Below, one piece after another: positions 1 to 11,628 of a stretch of DNA of 64,000 nt; position 1 is the stretch's first letter, and each line of letters opens with the position of its first letter. The notes beneath the pieces are model-generated. The model was not told the DNA's origin, did not search any database, and was given only the letters and a program-made list of their open reading frames with translations. The DNA is from Welwitschia mirabilis (taxonomy: Eukaryota; Gnetophyta; Gnetopsida; Welwitschiales): contig JBOZIK010000001.1 in NCBI GenBank assembly GCA_051453625.1, positions 63,998,969 through 64,062,968 on the forward strand. Reading direction: 5' to 3'. The position numbers were made by a program, and so were the translations under genes.

Positions 1-1160
1 AGCTGCTACAGCACAACACATATTAAGACAAATACTTGGTGTTCACATGGCTAAATTCTCTTCTCATTTCATTAGGACATCACAAATTTAACATCCGTTA
101 AATAATGAGTGGGATATAATGTTAACAAAGAAAAGCAAATCACAACATGCTTTCTTTAAATAACAATAAATCATTCACTGAAGAAAAGAAATGCAAGTAA
201 AAAATTGTATTTAAAATTGTCAAAGACTTCATAATAATGTCATATGAAAATGTTATATGATAAGTGCGTATTTTGGCCGAGAGGCCATCCCAGTCAGTGA
301 TTTGTCTAGGATAGTGTTACGCCTACTTGTTACAAATTTTATTTTTAGTTAAAAAACTTATAAAACATTAAACTTACTTAATTTGGAAACGGTAGAGGTA
401 ATAAATGTTGAAACAGCAATTCCAATAAATTTTAAAGCAGAAAACCTTAACTTCTTTTGAAACATTTAACCTCATAATTTTTGAAACGGTAAACCTAATT
501 TTATGGGGCCTTCACCAAAAGGGCCAAACAAATACACACAATCAAAAGGCAAAAAACATTGATAAATCTTGGTCAACTTATAGCTATATACTTATAATAT
601 ATATCTAAGCTAGTTTTAAATCAATTAAGCAATTATCTTCTAAATTTAATAAATAAAACCATGCATAATGCCACCTATTACTATGATAGGTATGACGTTT
701 TATCCATAAGCTAATACATCACTTTGATAACCATACCCTTTATAAACAACATTGAAGTTTCAGTTTCAGACATGTATTTTCTATACTAAAAATGTTATAA
801 TCCACATTTATCAGAGTTTACACAACCTTTATTCAACCACCTTTACATCCTAATGATGTATAGCTATTCCAAGGATGTCAATGTCCCAATAATATCTTTT
901 AGATAATTCTACTAGAAAATTCTTAAGATACCATGTCAATAGGACATTAATATTAAGAGAAACATTCCTAAACATGTTTATTGAAATTTTTATATATTAA
1001 AATAAAAAATTCAAGTGGAAGGAAACGGTCAGCCACTCCAAATGCAACGATGGGGCAGGAGGTCAAACAATGTGAGACATGACGCGTGGAATTTCTGGAG
1101 GTAAGTTCATTCACCAAAAATTTCACCACTTTAATTCAATTGAAAGCCAAGGGTCCAACC
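1..1160. other. Upstream non-coding DNA of the SOSEKI gene
   Basis: AT-rich sequence without a convincing reading frame or RNA gene. From about 1,020 onward base composition rises and CG dinucleotides appear, which marks the start of the gene-proximal region. No transposon signature was recognised here. Confidence 0.5.
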
Positions 1161-1170
1161 ACCTTATATA
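1161..1170 (+). promoter_or_regulatory. Candidate TATA box of the SOSEKI gene
   Basis: A CTTATATA motif ending at 1,170 lies about 510 bp before the start codon, at the edge of the GC-richer region. Transcription would be expected to begin some 30 bp downstream, near 1,195-1,200, giving a long leader. The position relative to the coding exons is reasonable, but no transcript evidence is available here. Confidence 0.45.
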
Positions 1171-1194
1171 GACACCCACGGACAACGTTCTTTT

Positions 1195-1677
1195 AACAAC
1201 CAGTCCGCCGGAATCGTCCGGAGAATTCGCACGAAAGGGATCTCCAAATTCAATTCTTCCGGTCCTCAGAAAGAGAGAAAATACGAGTCACGGTCAGATC
1301 TGGTTGGAGCCGAACCTACCTGTTAATCACAGGGCCCATGCTTCGTTCTTTTCTCACTTAGGCGCCTTGTTTGTACACTTTTAGATCATTCTTTTGTTTT
1401 TCTATTACAGCTTCGAAACGGCAATTTGTCCAGCCGTGAAGGCATGGGAATGTGAGGTGGCTACTTGCAGATATATAATTCCTTCACGAGTTGAAGCTTT
1501 CATCAGGTAACCGATTTTGATGTCTTTTAGAGTCGTCCGAAGGTTCCTGCCAGGGAATCGTTCCAGATCGCTTTCCTTTCGTTGTTGCGCTCACGTTTTC
1601 GTGAAATATTTTCTTCGTTGAAATCTTCGCCCGTTCGGTTCTGCCAGGGCGGCTTCTGGCTCTGATTCGCTGGAGTG
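1195..1677 (+). other. Probable 5' leader of the SOSEKI gene
   Basis: GC-richer, CG-containing sequence between the candidate TATA box and the start codon. It may hold a leader intron: a CAG/GTAACC donor-like site lies at 1,504-1,512 and an acceptor-like pyrimidine/CAG site near 1,640-1,648. An in-frame TGA at 1,663-1,665 separates this leader from the coding start, so the protein cannot begin further upstream in this exon. Confidence 0.4.
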
Positions 1678-4080
1678 ATGGCCTCTTCCAGGTCGTCCAG
1701 GTACGGCGAAGTTAGAAAGATTAATATCGTTTATTTCCTCAGCAGAGGCGGTCAGGTTGAGCATCCGCATCTCCTTAAGGTGTATCCTGTTGTTCAGAGC
1801 CGCGTTCGATTGAAAGGTAAAGGTGGCTGATTCGTTTTCGTTTTGAGCTATTTATTGTTGTTGTGGCTTCAAGTTCAAGAAATAGACAAGTCTTTCGCCT
1901 CGAACGAAGGGAACTGTGATGCTTTATAGTGAATTTGTTAGAATTTGTGTTTTGACTTGCAGATATCAAGCGATGGCTGTCCAAGGTGCGAGGAACGGAA
2001 ATGCCGGATTCTTTCTCATGGTCTTACAAAAGGTCTGAATGCTTTGGTTGTCTCAATATTAATTCTTTGCTTTTTAGAGTCTTGTGGAAAATCCGTTAAA
2101 CTTGTTATTGAAGACCTTTTTTCGTTTTCGTATTTCTGAAGGAGGTACAAGACTGGATACGTCTGGCAAGACCTGTGCGATGATGATCTTATCACTCCTA
2201 TGAGCGATAACGAGTATATTTTGAAAGGCTCCGAGATCTTAATGACCCCGAGAGGTAATTCTAGACGATTAAATGTCTCATGCTATAATTGACCGTTATA
2301 GAATTCCACGATCATGAAATGGAGGCCATCTTTGAATTTATGTTTCACGTTCATTCGTGAAAAACGTCTTTCAATTTTTTATTCTTCATAATTGTGAAAG
2401 GGAATGATATGGGAAGAACGTCAACTTTGCACTCGTTAGTAAACGTTAATCTTTGGAATCTAGAAATTTAAATTCTTCAAAATGAAATTTCAGACGTCTA
2501 TTTGTAAAACTTGGAAGAAGTAATCTTTTTATTTGTTTTAGTCGGTAATTAATATAGCTGCAAATAGCATTTTATCTGTGTTTGAGAAGGCTGAGGCAGG
2601 TAACAGCTGTAAAACTACGGAAAAATTTGCAAAAACACTTTTTGGAAAAACACTGCTAGTAAAAACTAATTGTTCTAGTAAGTATAGCATTGAACTTAGT
2701 CTTTGTTTTTCTTTGGAAAAGCAGTGATATCACCGCAAACTGTGATTTATGGCAGATATTTTTCCTGTAGAATTTGCATGCTGCGCTATTGCGTAATATA
2801 GCAGGCTCTATCGATCACTGGTTTTGGTCCTTTATGGTTGCCCACATTTATTTATCTACATAGATTCACTAGAAATGGGTCTGCTGTTTTTAAGTTCTAT
2901 ATGCAGATGATGTTTGGATAATTAGATAAAGAATTGTGCAGGTAATTGCAAAGGATGCGCGCAGGGTAGCCAGCAACAGAACACTCTGCTGGAAGATGTC
3001 CAAGATGAGAAACAGCCGCTTGAAAATTCGAAGCTTGTGGTGGAGCTTGATCTCTCAGCTTCGCAAGAAAATTCCACAGGACTAGAGGAAAATCGAGTCT
3101 CCGGTTATTCCAGCGACAATCGAGGCCAAAAATCGGACAACTGTAACAGCTTCAACGAAGACTATAAGCTTGCTGTGGAGTACATAACAAAGCTGAACGG
3201 CGCTACGCCTTCAGTAACACCATCTAATTCCGGAGAACTTGTGAGAGTATACAGGGCAGTCACGTCGCCAGCGTCTGTTCCAATTATGGACGCGGAGGCT
3301 CAAACGGGTGAAAGTCAAAGAATGAGCTTCGGCAATGGGGAAGAAGCCAGGGCTAATGTCGCTGACACGGTACAAGACTTCAGCCCTGATTTGCCACCGA
3401 AGAAAAATGAAAATCACGAGTCCCAGGTTCGCCGGGAAGAAGTTCTCTCTCCTCAGAAGATTGATAATCACGAGCCCCACGTCTCCGGGAGACCAAGTGG
3501 CGGGCCTTTAAGAGATAAAACGGAGAAATCAAGGAAATCACGAGATTGGACCGGCGAACCGATAGACGTGGAAACGGCAAAGCCTCCAGAGTATGTTAAA
3601 GAAATTCCTTCCAAGGAAAACACCTTTGTGCCAAAGCAAGAGACAAAGAATGACTCCGCTAGCGAAAACATATCAAGGCCTGCGCAATCAAACTCCGAAT
3701 CAGTAGACAAAGCAAAATCCAATGACTCGGATCAGTTAGAGAAAGGGGTTTTTACCGAACCGAAATCCCAAGAGAGGTTTTCCAAATCTCAGTCGAGACT
3801 GTCATGCGTTAGAAACGACGCGTTCACATTTCATGAAAGTGGCCAGCCTTCACCAAAAAGTAAGAAGGCCGCTGCGTCCCATGTCTTGAAGCAGTTATTT
3901 ACCTGTGGAAGTACGGAAACAAAAACTATCGGTGCCAAGAATCTGAAGGTTCTATCGTTGGCCAGAACTTTCAGTAATGAATGTCGGATTAGCTCGCCAA
4001 GGGCTTCAGAGGCGCAGGTCACCACCCCAAAGACCGTGAATGGCGACACGTCAGTTGGAATGCCGCCACTGAGACGGTAG
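1678..4080 (+). CDS. SOSEKI-family (DUF966) polarity protein, four coding exons
   Basis: Exons read as 1,678-1,816, 1,963-2,032, 2,145-2,254 and 2,942-4,080, all with GT/AG borders and compatible phases, giving 485 residues ending in TAG. Residues about 13-106 form the DIX-like SOSEKI domain: [14 protein letters not shown] (19-32), KRWLSKVRG (49-57), [17 protein letters not shown] (about 65-80), and DLITP with EYILKGSEI (84-101). After it come the cysteine motif GNCKGC (107-112), a long polar low-complexity tail, and a late LFTCGS motif (425-430), which matches the conserved C-terminal motif of the family. SOSEKI proteins polymerise through the DIX-like domain and mark cell corners or edges in plants; that role is family knowledge. 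The start follows an in-frame stop at 1,663 and is the first methionine after it. No break is seen. Which SOSEKI paralogue this is cannot be told here. Confidence 0.93.
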
Positions 4081-4544
4081 AATCTCTTTTACTAGCACAG
4101 TCGCTCACGTTCCCGCCCTTTATGTTTCTGTGTTTCTTTCCATTTGTCTCGTTTCGCACGAAATTCATGCTTTACAGTATACGTGATGTCATCCGGTGCT
4201 TCTGCCAGTTGATTTGGTGCCCCTTTGGTTCTCAACCATATTGAGATCCTTTGCTGTTACAACTAGGAGTACTATAGACCAGTCAACGTTTCTAAATCTT
4301 AATTGGTTTAATTGTTATAACCCATATTATCTCTTCGCCTTGAAATTAAGAAATCAAGTCAAAGAACTACAAACAGAATATGTGAACAGAACGAACCTTA
4401 ATTCCAAGCATTGCGGATAATTTAACAAGTTAATTTCTTCCAAATTTGTTTTGCGAGAACAAAGTCGTTAGAAACTATTGTTGTAGCTTCTGGAGGATTT
4501 GAGTTTCTAGGTTCAAATTTGACCCTTGGTTTCTAAGCACCCCT
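4081..4544 (+). other. 3' flank / probable 3' UTR of the SOSEKI gene
   Basis: Moderately AT-rich sequence directly after the stop codon, with some CG retained over the first 150 bp. No second gene is recognised. A GGTTCAAATTTGACCC segment at about 4,511-4,526 resembles a pol III B box, but no clear partner A box was found. The sequence runs into a 10-N gap. Confidence 0.4.
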
Positions 4545-4554
4545 NNNNNNNNNN
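4545..4554. other. Assembly gap, 10 N
   Basis: Ten undetermined bases. Both flanks are unique-looking sequence. Confidence 0.99.
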
Positions 4555-4985
4555 ATCACATTTTATGAAGAATTAAACACGCTTTGATAAAAGATGGGAT
4601 TTGATAATCTTCAACTAAAAGGAACCTGAAGCATTTCTGAACTGGCGAGCAGGAATGACAAAACACGGCTTGGTTGTAAGTGCAGAATATCCGGAAGAAG
4701 CAACACCACTTCAAAAACGACAGGAAGCGCACTACCAGGTCAACAACAAATGCCAACCTTTTTATTTTATTTTTGATCTCCCTAGCAATTCTTATCCATT
4801 CATGGGGCCATTCCTGTGTCTCGTTGAACCACTTTGAGGTATGTCCATAACCTTTCCTTTGTAGATTTTGGCTTCATTGAACAAATGCGGTGTGCGAATG
4901 CGGAAATGCCACCGAGGGGTGCAGCTCTCTTCAGAAATGTTTCTTAGCGTCGTTTATAGGCGTGCTGACGTCAGGCTGACAAGGA
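4555..4985. other. Unassigned GC-moderate segment
   Basis: Higher GC than the transposon-filled remainder and still CG-bearing near 4,650-4,980, so it probably belongs to the genic island. Short open frames of about 60 codons exist on both strands but show no recognisable family, and neither has splice or start context that supports a gene. Confidence 0.35.
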
Positions 4986-5074
4986 CTCGCTCCCTTCCTT
5001 CTGCCGTGTCTCCCTAAGCAACCTACATTAAAAAACCTCGCTCCCTTACATGTGCCGTGTCTCCCAAAGCAACC

Positions 5075-5087
<13 letters not shown>
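4986..5087. repeat. 51-bp imperfect tandem duplication
   Basis: A unit beginning CTCGCTCCCTT and containing TGCCGTGTCTCCC and AAGCAACCTA occurs at about 4,986-5,036 and again at about 5,037-5,087. The second copy differs at a few sites and runs straight into the (TA)n run. Confidence 0.8.

Positions 5088-5116
<29 letters not shown>
5078..5116. repeat. (TA)n microsatellite
   Basis: About 19 uninterrupted TA repeats directly after the second copy of the 51-bp duplication. Confidence 0.95.
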
Positions 5117-5120
<4 letters not shown>

Positions 5121-5768
5121 AGACGAGTCTGCATTAATTAAAGAAACAAAGGGAGTCGTGAGAACGATTTAAGGGAAAACATTTCCAGACACGGAACATA
5201 TGAAACAAAATATTCTTATCATGTAATTACCTTTTGGGAAAAGTCTTTCGCCTTCTTCATACCTAAAGCCGCTTTGTAAGACAATTAAAATACATACATT
5301 ATAGAGGGATTAAGACATCGTTGATGGATTGTTGATGAACAGGGCCATAAGAGATTCAAGACAGACCCTACACAAATTGTAAACGTAAGTGCGATAGATG
5401 GTAAAACTTAGAAGTATTAGTGAGTGACCAATTATGATTACCAAGCAAAATTCGAAGTTTTTTATGATTACCTAGCAAAATTCGAAGTTAAATTTTTACT
5501 AATAAAATCTTGCTTTTAATAATTTTTGATATTATTAAGAGAAAACATTTGGTTTAGAGGAAGATTTTGCTTTAAATTTTGTATAGTACTAATAGTTCAT
5601 TATTACTTTGATTTATTTGAATATTAAGTTTTTTAGTAAGTATTAGGTTTTGTGGTGAATTTGGACTAAACTTGTGCATCCATATTGATTCCTTTTAGTT
5701 TAACACATGTGTATAATTCTTTCTTCGTTAAAAATAAACTTATGAGTGTATCTTAAGATTTTGTCAAT
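5117..5768. other. AT-rich unassigned DNA
   Basis: Composition falls to the AT-rich state typical of the rest of the window after about 5,430. No gene, RNA or transposon domain was recognised. A short direct duplication (ATGATTACC...AGCAAAATTCGAAGTT) occurs at about 5,436-5,489. Confidence 0.4.
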
Positions 5769-5870
5769 GGGGTGAGGTTCAATTGGTGAGACAACCGACT
5801 TTTTCAAGTGGTTGTAGGTTTAAACTTTCAAATGCCCTACTTAGCACATATGGGGGCTTCAGCATATAAA
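5769..5870 (+). mobile_element. Candidate tRNA-derived SINE head (decayed)
   Basis: A tRNA-like order of elements is present: an A-box-like GGTTCAATTGGTGAG (about 5,776-5,790), a stem CAACC...GGTTG in the anticodon-arm position (about 5,791-5,813), then a B-box-like GGTTTAAACTTTC (5,817-5,829) at A-to-B spacing typical of tRNA. The B box would match GGTTCRANNC if a C-to-T and G-to-A change had occurred. The 3' extent and flanking duplication were not found, so it could also be a tRNA pseudogene or chance. Confidence 0.45.
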
Positions 5871-6532
5871 TTTATTGATTTTTGCAAATATGGTGGATAC
5901 TTTCAAGGGTATGTATGCTCATTAAAATCTTCAACACCCTCTTCTAATTCTTAAGATTCTAAGTAGACATTAATAAAGATTACAAAAACAATGAGTTTAA
6001 TGATATAGTTTTATATTCTAAAATTTCACAAAATCTTAGTAAAATGCTTTAGTAATTTTTCTCTTTGAATTTGTGTAGCAATAGTGGGTTATCAAAATCT
6101 TCCTAAACATTTTCAATAAAAATTATGAAAAGCTCTTCATTTTAGTGAATGGAATTCACACTTGCAAATCCTAAGAATTTCATTCTAATAACTTTTTAAA
6201 TTCTAATAGCTATGTATATCCCTTGTTATTCATTAAGAATTATGTGATTTGAGTTTTGAGAAAACTCTAGAAGAAATTATTGTGTCCTTGAATAGATCTT
6301 CGAAAACATTCCCCTTGATTTAGTCTTAAGCATTGAAAGGAATACCTTTGTTATAACAAAAATTACCCTCCCCCTCCTTCCCCCAAATCAATTAACATAC
6401 ATAATGATTCTTTAGAATATTGTTCTCAATATTATTGACTAAATTAACTACTATTCAGAAGTTCACAAGTTCCATCTAAGAATCTTGTTCTTCTTTAGCA
6501 TGAACATATTAGTCCTGACGTTATGTGGATTT
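5871..6532. other. AT-rich unassigned DNA, possible LTR remnant
   Basis: No coding potential seen. It sits between the SINE-like piece and the truncated LTR of element A. It does not resemble the corresponding part of the other A LTR (11,629-12,235), so A has lost this end. The C-rich tract at 6,364-6,384 suggests a different, minus-strand LTR element ending here. Confidence 0.35.
6364..6384 (-). other. Polypurine-tract-like run on the minus strand
   Basis: On the minus strand this is a pure G/A run dominated by G, of the kind that primes plus-strand synthesis beside a 3' LTR. A similar run is at 38,616-38,633. No LTR body could be matched below it. Confidence 0.35.
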
Positions 6533-7308
6533 ACATCAAGCTAGCCATAAGGCTAGCCCATTCCCTTGAGATGAAAGTTAAAAAGACATGGTAAAGAAGT
6601 TCTTTCTCCAAGCGTAAGCATTCTTGTCTAGTGATGAATTTTATGATCCTTTACAATTAAGGCACTTGATCCTTTTATAGAGGAAGTTGGCCCTAGTGTG
6701 GAGGGGGTTCTTTGTCATTTTTTGTTAGGTGGCCTAATTAGAACTCTTTATCATGTAGCATTAGGTAGGATGGTTGGATCTATGTCTTGCAGTGTTTGGT
6801 GGAGGTTATTATCATGAGTCTAATACATGGCCTTAAGAGCTGGATTCCTCCACCACCCACCATTATCGCCATATGTCTTTAGTGTTACCTCCACATACCA
6901 CTACCACATGTCACTACTATGTGTCTTCCAGTGCCACTGCCACATACTGCTAAATATAATAATTGATTTTGATGTAGTAATTGACTAAGCCCATAACCAA
7001 AATCGATGTGCTTCTCTATGAAAAATCCATATCACAAGTCTAAGGGTAATTTCTCTCATTTGATCAGTGCTATTGTATAGGTTACCAAGACCACTATCTT
7101 TTTTAGTAGGATCAACTCCAATTTGTGACATGTACTTGAGAATGCATTAAAATGCTTAAAATGATCATGGGAAAATACGTAACTTTACATATGACATAAA
7201 AAATGATAGAAGACTTATTTTTATAATAAAATAATTAAATTAGTGTTATTGCCCATAATAAATTAGCCTAAAATACTTAATATAAATGTTAATTTTTACA
7301 TGTTAACA
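6533..7308 (-). repeat. Element A 3' LTR, truncated
   Basis: Homologous to 12,239-12,986 along its whole length, with shared landmarks such as GATGAATTTTATG and the end ATGTTAATTTTTACATGTTAACA. On the minus strand it begins TGTTAACATG. About 600 bp of its far end, present in the other copy, are absent here. Confidence 0.8.
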
Positions 7309-7320
7309 CACCCCCCTTAC
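7309..7320 (-). other. Element A polypurine tract
   Basis: On the minus strand GTAAGGGGGGTG directly precedes the LTR start TGTTAACATG. Elements B and C have G-rich tracts in the same place. Confidence 0.7.
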
Positions 7321-9125
7321 GCGACTTTTGCTAGTGCCTTAGCAAAAAGTTGATAAAGAATGATTAGCATGGAAAAATTTCTAAAGAAATCATTCAAGCA
7401 TTATGTCAAAAATGATAATATTTGGAAAAATGAGGCATTAAAATGAAAAATTTCTTGAAAGATGTGAATGCCATACCAACAACCACTCATCCTTCCCCTC
7501 GCACCACAACTAAAGTTCAACTTTGTTCTTACAGTTTGAAAATGTAGAAAAATTTAATGTAAAATTTGAGAACAGATTAACACCACACTAGAAAGAAGAT
7601 GCTTTGTTACATGTCATTTTATTAAAACTACAAAAAGGAAAAAGAAAAATAATGTAAAACAATGCAAAAGAAAACTATAATGCATTAATAAAAAAGCAAA
7701 ATGCTAAACGATGCATGAAGTAGAAGGCACTTCTATGAGAAATTTCTAAGTGATGAGGCTTCATAAATGATTATTGTAGATAAAAAGGGATATTAGAAAA
7801 CAAAAGATGAAAAGTTGAGAGGGAGAAGAGGTATAAATGAAGAAATATATGATAAAGGAAGTGTCAAAATGATATGGAAAATGGATGAAAATCAAGTTAT
7901 AGTCTATTTTTATTAAAATTCATGATGTGCCAATGATCTAAGATAACTATGGATTTGAATAAAAAGCTATGTGAGAAAACATAAGGTGAATAGGAAGAAT
8001 TTGATGGTGGCACTGGTGAGGTCTCATAGTGTCAAGAGTTTGTGATGGCACATGCTTTTGGGTTTGGAACAATGAATAGTTAAGGATGCAATGGTTAATA
8101 AAAACATAATAGGTGAGGTGACTAAATGAAATAAAGGCTCAGTATGATAGAATTGAAGCTTAAGGATCCTTTGGTCTTAATGACATCTTAGACTGACTTA
8201 GTCCTAGCATGATTCATAAAAGGAAATATTTCATCACAACAAACACAAATGTACCTTTAAGTATGTTTTCTCATAAACATGGAAGGGTGACTGCATGTGG
8301 TAGGGGATGGTGAAATGAATGGAGATAACCAGAATGAAAATACAACAAGGATTCTACTATGCTTGCTATAAATAAAAGAGATTATAAAAATCAAGTAATG
8401 ACATAGAAAAAGTTTATTTAATTATGAATCAAGTCAAAACAAGATAAGACATTGATAAAGAAAATTCATGCAAATCAAGAGTAGCAAAATAATCTTGAGA
8501 AACAAATGTTAAAATAAAAAAATCACAAGAAATCTTCAATATCATATCAAGTTCTTTCCAATTTTATCCTTCTATAATCATAAGTAAAATCCTTCAAGCA
8601 TTTGATCATATGAAGCATTCACTATAGTAGCACCTTCTTTTAACAGAGTTAAACATGTTGTAAATGAAGAAGTTAGTGCAACATTACTAGTGAGCATCTA
8701 TAGCCCTAATGTAATTGAATGTACTACAAATGAATCATTAGAACTACATTGCTAGTAAGCGTCTATAACCCCAATGTAGTTAACTAAACTTAATAAAACT
8801 AATAAAAAAGAATATGTACTTTTAGAGAAGAGATTTTATCTGTTTTTTGATTCTACTTCTCATATACATTTTTAATGCAAATAGGAGGGGTCATTAGCTC
8901 ATCATCCTAATTAAGAATTAATCTTATTCTCATAAATGCTTGAAAGAAAGACACATCATGAAAGTAGAAAAACCTTCCTTGATTCTAAATTAGAAGCATC
9001 AAATGAATGCAAGCCTTAATAAAAGAACTCAAAGATAAAGATGACTTACTCTTAAGAAGCAAGGATTATCTAATCTTAACCCAAAAGGATAAAGATATTT
9101 TATTCTTATTTTTATTAAAATGCCA

Positions 9126-10387
9126 CTACCTAGGATTAGTAAATCTCATAAACTCATAGTATGATGGACAAGGTGGATGGTCTATGAGTCTTATGAAGTT
9201 ATGCCATGTTGGAAGAAGTGGATGATACAATTTAAGAAGGTGATGGTTTACTATGTGGTATGGATGGAATTTTGGATTATCCAGGTGTGATGGTTTGAGG
9301 TAATGATTATACAAAATGGTAGCATTTAAATGGTTCCATGAAATATGAACCATTAGATAATATTAGCTTCATTATACATGGACCAACCCATCCTATCTCT
9401 ATTCTAAAAGAAACATGTAATTTAAAGTCATGTAATGAAATTAAAAATTTCTCAAAATCAGGTCTTCCAAGGTAATTCATGAGTAAAGGATTAAAGATAA
9501 AGACATAAGGCTCACGGTTATGAAGGATATGACTAGATAAAAGGTGATGGAATGGAGAAAATTTAAGTACATTTTTACATATGAGCATAAAAAATTAGAT
9601 AGAACATAAATTCTGTTATTGTAGTTTATGTGTTTAAACTCTAAAATGATTCATACTTTATTTTTTTATGCTTTCTCAATAGTTTTTGTAAGATATTATC
9701 TTAAGGGAAAGATAAAGGTGAATTGGAAACCACTTGACTAAGTGATTTTTCATTAAAAAAAATTACATATAAAGTTATTAGAAGGTGGCTGCAATTTTAA
9801 GAATGGTTTGTCTAGAAAAAGATGTAATAAAAGATCTTTATCTGATCTTTATTTCCTTCATACTAAAGATATAGTAGAAACATTTTGCTTAGGTGTTCTA
9901 TAAAGATTAGATCTTGTTTAAAAGATAAATATGTAATAGAAACATTTTTCTCATGAGAGTGTTAAGAAGAAGTTAAGGGTTCCTTAAGTGATGGATCATG
10001 TATGATTTCTTGTTTAATGTTCTCCTCTTCACAAGGGTTTCTAAATGACTCATCCTATGATGTATAACTCTCCTAGCTTTGATTAAATGATTATGCATCC
10101 TTTAGCATGTTCTCATCCTCCATGTCCTCATGGATTTCCTTATTTATTTCTTTCTCATTCCTAAAGTGTATGATTTGCATATCATTAATTAGAATATTCA
10201 CAATCACTTTAAAGTTTTCAAGACTCCTAGGATTAGGTTTAGTAAATGTAGGAATCTCTTGCTCTTTGTGTTGGTTAAATGTATTAAATATTTGAGTAGT
10301 AACTTAATTTAACTATTAGATATTTTGCTTAAGACTTTGGTTTATTTGCATTTGGGCTTTTATGAATCTTACAAGGATATCTTCCAT
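9126..10387 (-). pseudogene. Broken reading frame of unknown function in element A
   Basis: A minus-strand coding remnant of about 400 codons with several stops and frame changes. It begins with a gag-like stretch (MEDILVRFIKAQMQ at about 10,387-10,346) and continues through an acidic, polar middle part (EKEINKEIHEDMED). It ends in a hydrophobic and aromatic C-terminal part with LHDFKLHVSFRIEIGWVGPC (about 9,435-9,376) and FIRLIDHPPCPSYYEFMRFTN near the end. Element B carries the same protein in the same place with clear residue-level similarity. No known domain is recognised. It lies where Athila elements carry their extra ORF after pol, close to the 3' LTR; whether it is related to that env-like ORF is unknown. 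Confidence 0.65.
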
Positions 10388-11605
10388 AGAATTTAAATAA
10401 TATTATTGAGTGTTGAAAGATAAAGGGTATTAGTTAGATGATAAGGATTAAGGGTTGTAAGGAATGATGAAAGGTATAGATTTACAATTCCCTTAGTAAG
10501 AATTTGATCTATGTGCATTAGTAGTTTTATAAAAACATGAAAGTATGTCTAAGTATTCAGGTTGAAGATAATACCTTATAGTTCTCTTAGGTTAAAAATA
10601 ATATGCTATAATTTATTTGAGTTAATGATAATTAGAAAAGTTGTAGGCGTTTTCTTAATTACAATAAAAATATGTACTTTTAATGTTAGGATCCATTTGG
10701 GGTTTAGAAGGTGTTTCATAAAATCTACCAAAAAATCTCCAACCCATGTGAAGTTTCAATGGGTGATTTATAAAATCCACAGTTAAGATCATGTTTCCAC
10801 AAATTGTAAGGTTTTAGAAGATGTCATATATAAGAAAAATTACAAAAATGACCAAACTAGGTTCTGGACAAAATCTCAAGATGTTTTGTACAAAAAGGCT
10901 AGCAGCACTGATGAGTTCTACTGGTGCTACTAATTTTTTAAGGTGAAATGGCTTGAAAACGAGAAGAGATTATACTCTTTGATATATAAATAATTTACAA
11001 AATGCACCATAGAAAATACATACTAGAAAAAATGAAACAAAAGTGTAGTAAAAAAAATGAAAAATCATGAAAAGACCCTAGGAAAATAAGAAAATTTAAC
11101 ATAAATCAACATTTGAATTCAAACACATAAAAAATTAAAAGTAAAATATATAGTAATTAAAAAATGCAAAAAAAGAAGAGAGAGGAAAGAGGACTCTTTT
11201 ATGTTTTCGGTGTTCTCAATCTCTTTAATTTTCTTAATTTTTGATGCTTTATCTAAGACAAATTAAGCAAAAAAACTGTTAAAACTAGTTAGCTTTATAA
11301 ACTAAAAAATTGATATGAAAAAATATTCCAAGTTATACCTAAAAAGTTCATAAAATCTTAAAAGAAATTGGGCAAAGAAATAAGTTGGATATCACTAAAG
11401 AGGACCAATACCAATCATTGGGGAGTACAAAAATAAAAGAAATGTAGAAACCTAAATGTGAAAAAACCGAAACTGGTTCAAGTATCACTAAAAACTGACT
11501 TGTACCAATCACTGAAAAATGCAAGAAAAAGAAGAAGACTAACATCTATGGTTTAGAAAAATAAAAAACTAATGCATGCTCCATTGTAAATCTACCATGT
11601 TATTA

Positions 11606-11623
11606 TTCCTAGCGACGACACTA
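11606..11623 (-). other. Element A primer-binding site (tRNA-Asp type)
   Basis: Minus-strand TAGTGTCGTCGCTAGGAA aligns without gaps to TGGCGCCGTTGCCGGGGA, the site complementary to plant tRNA-Asp used by Athila elements. All 7 differences are transitions, 6 of them C-to-T or G-to-A. Confidence 0.75.
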
Positions 11624-11628
11624 AAAAA

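Noticed and set aside
4475-4540. Second tRNA-derived SINE or tRNA gene around GGTTCAAATTTGACCC
   Set aside because: B-box-like sequence only; no A box at the proper distance and no cloverleaf could be drawn.
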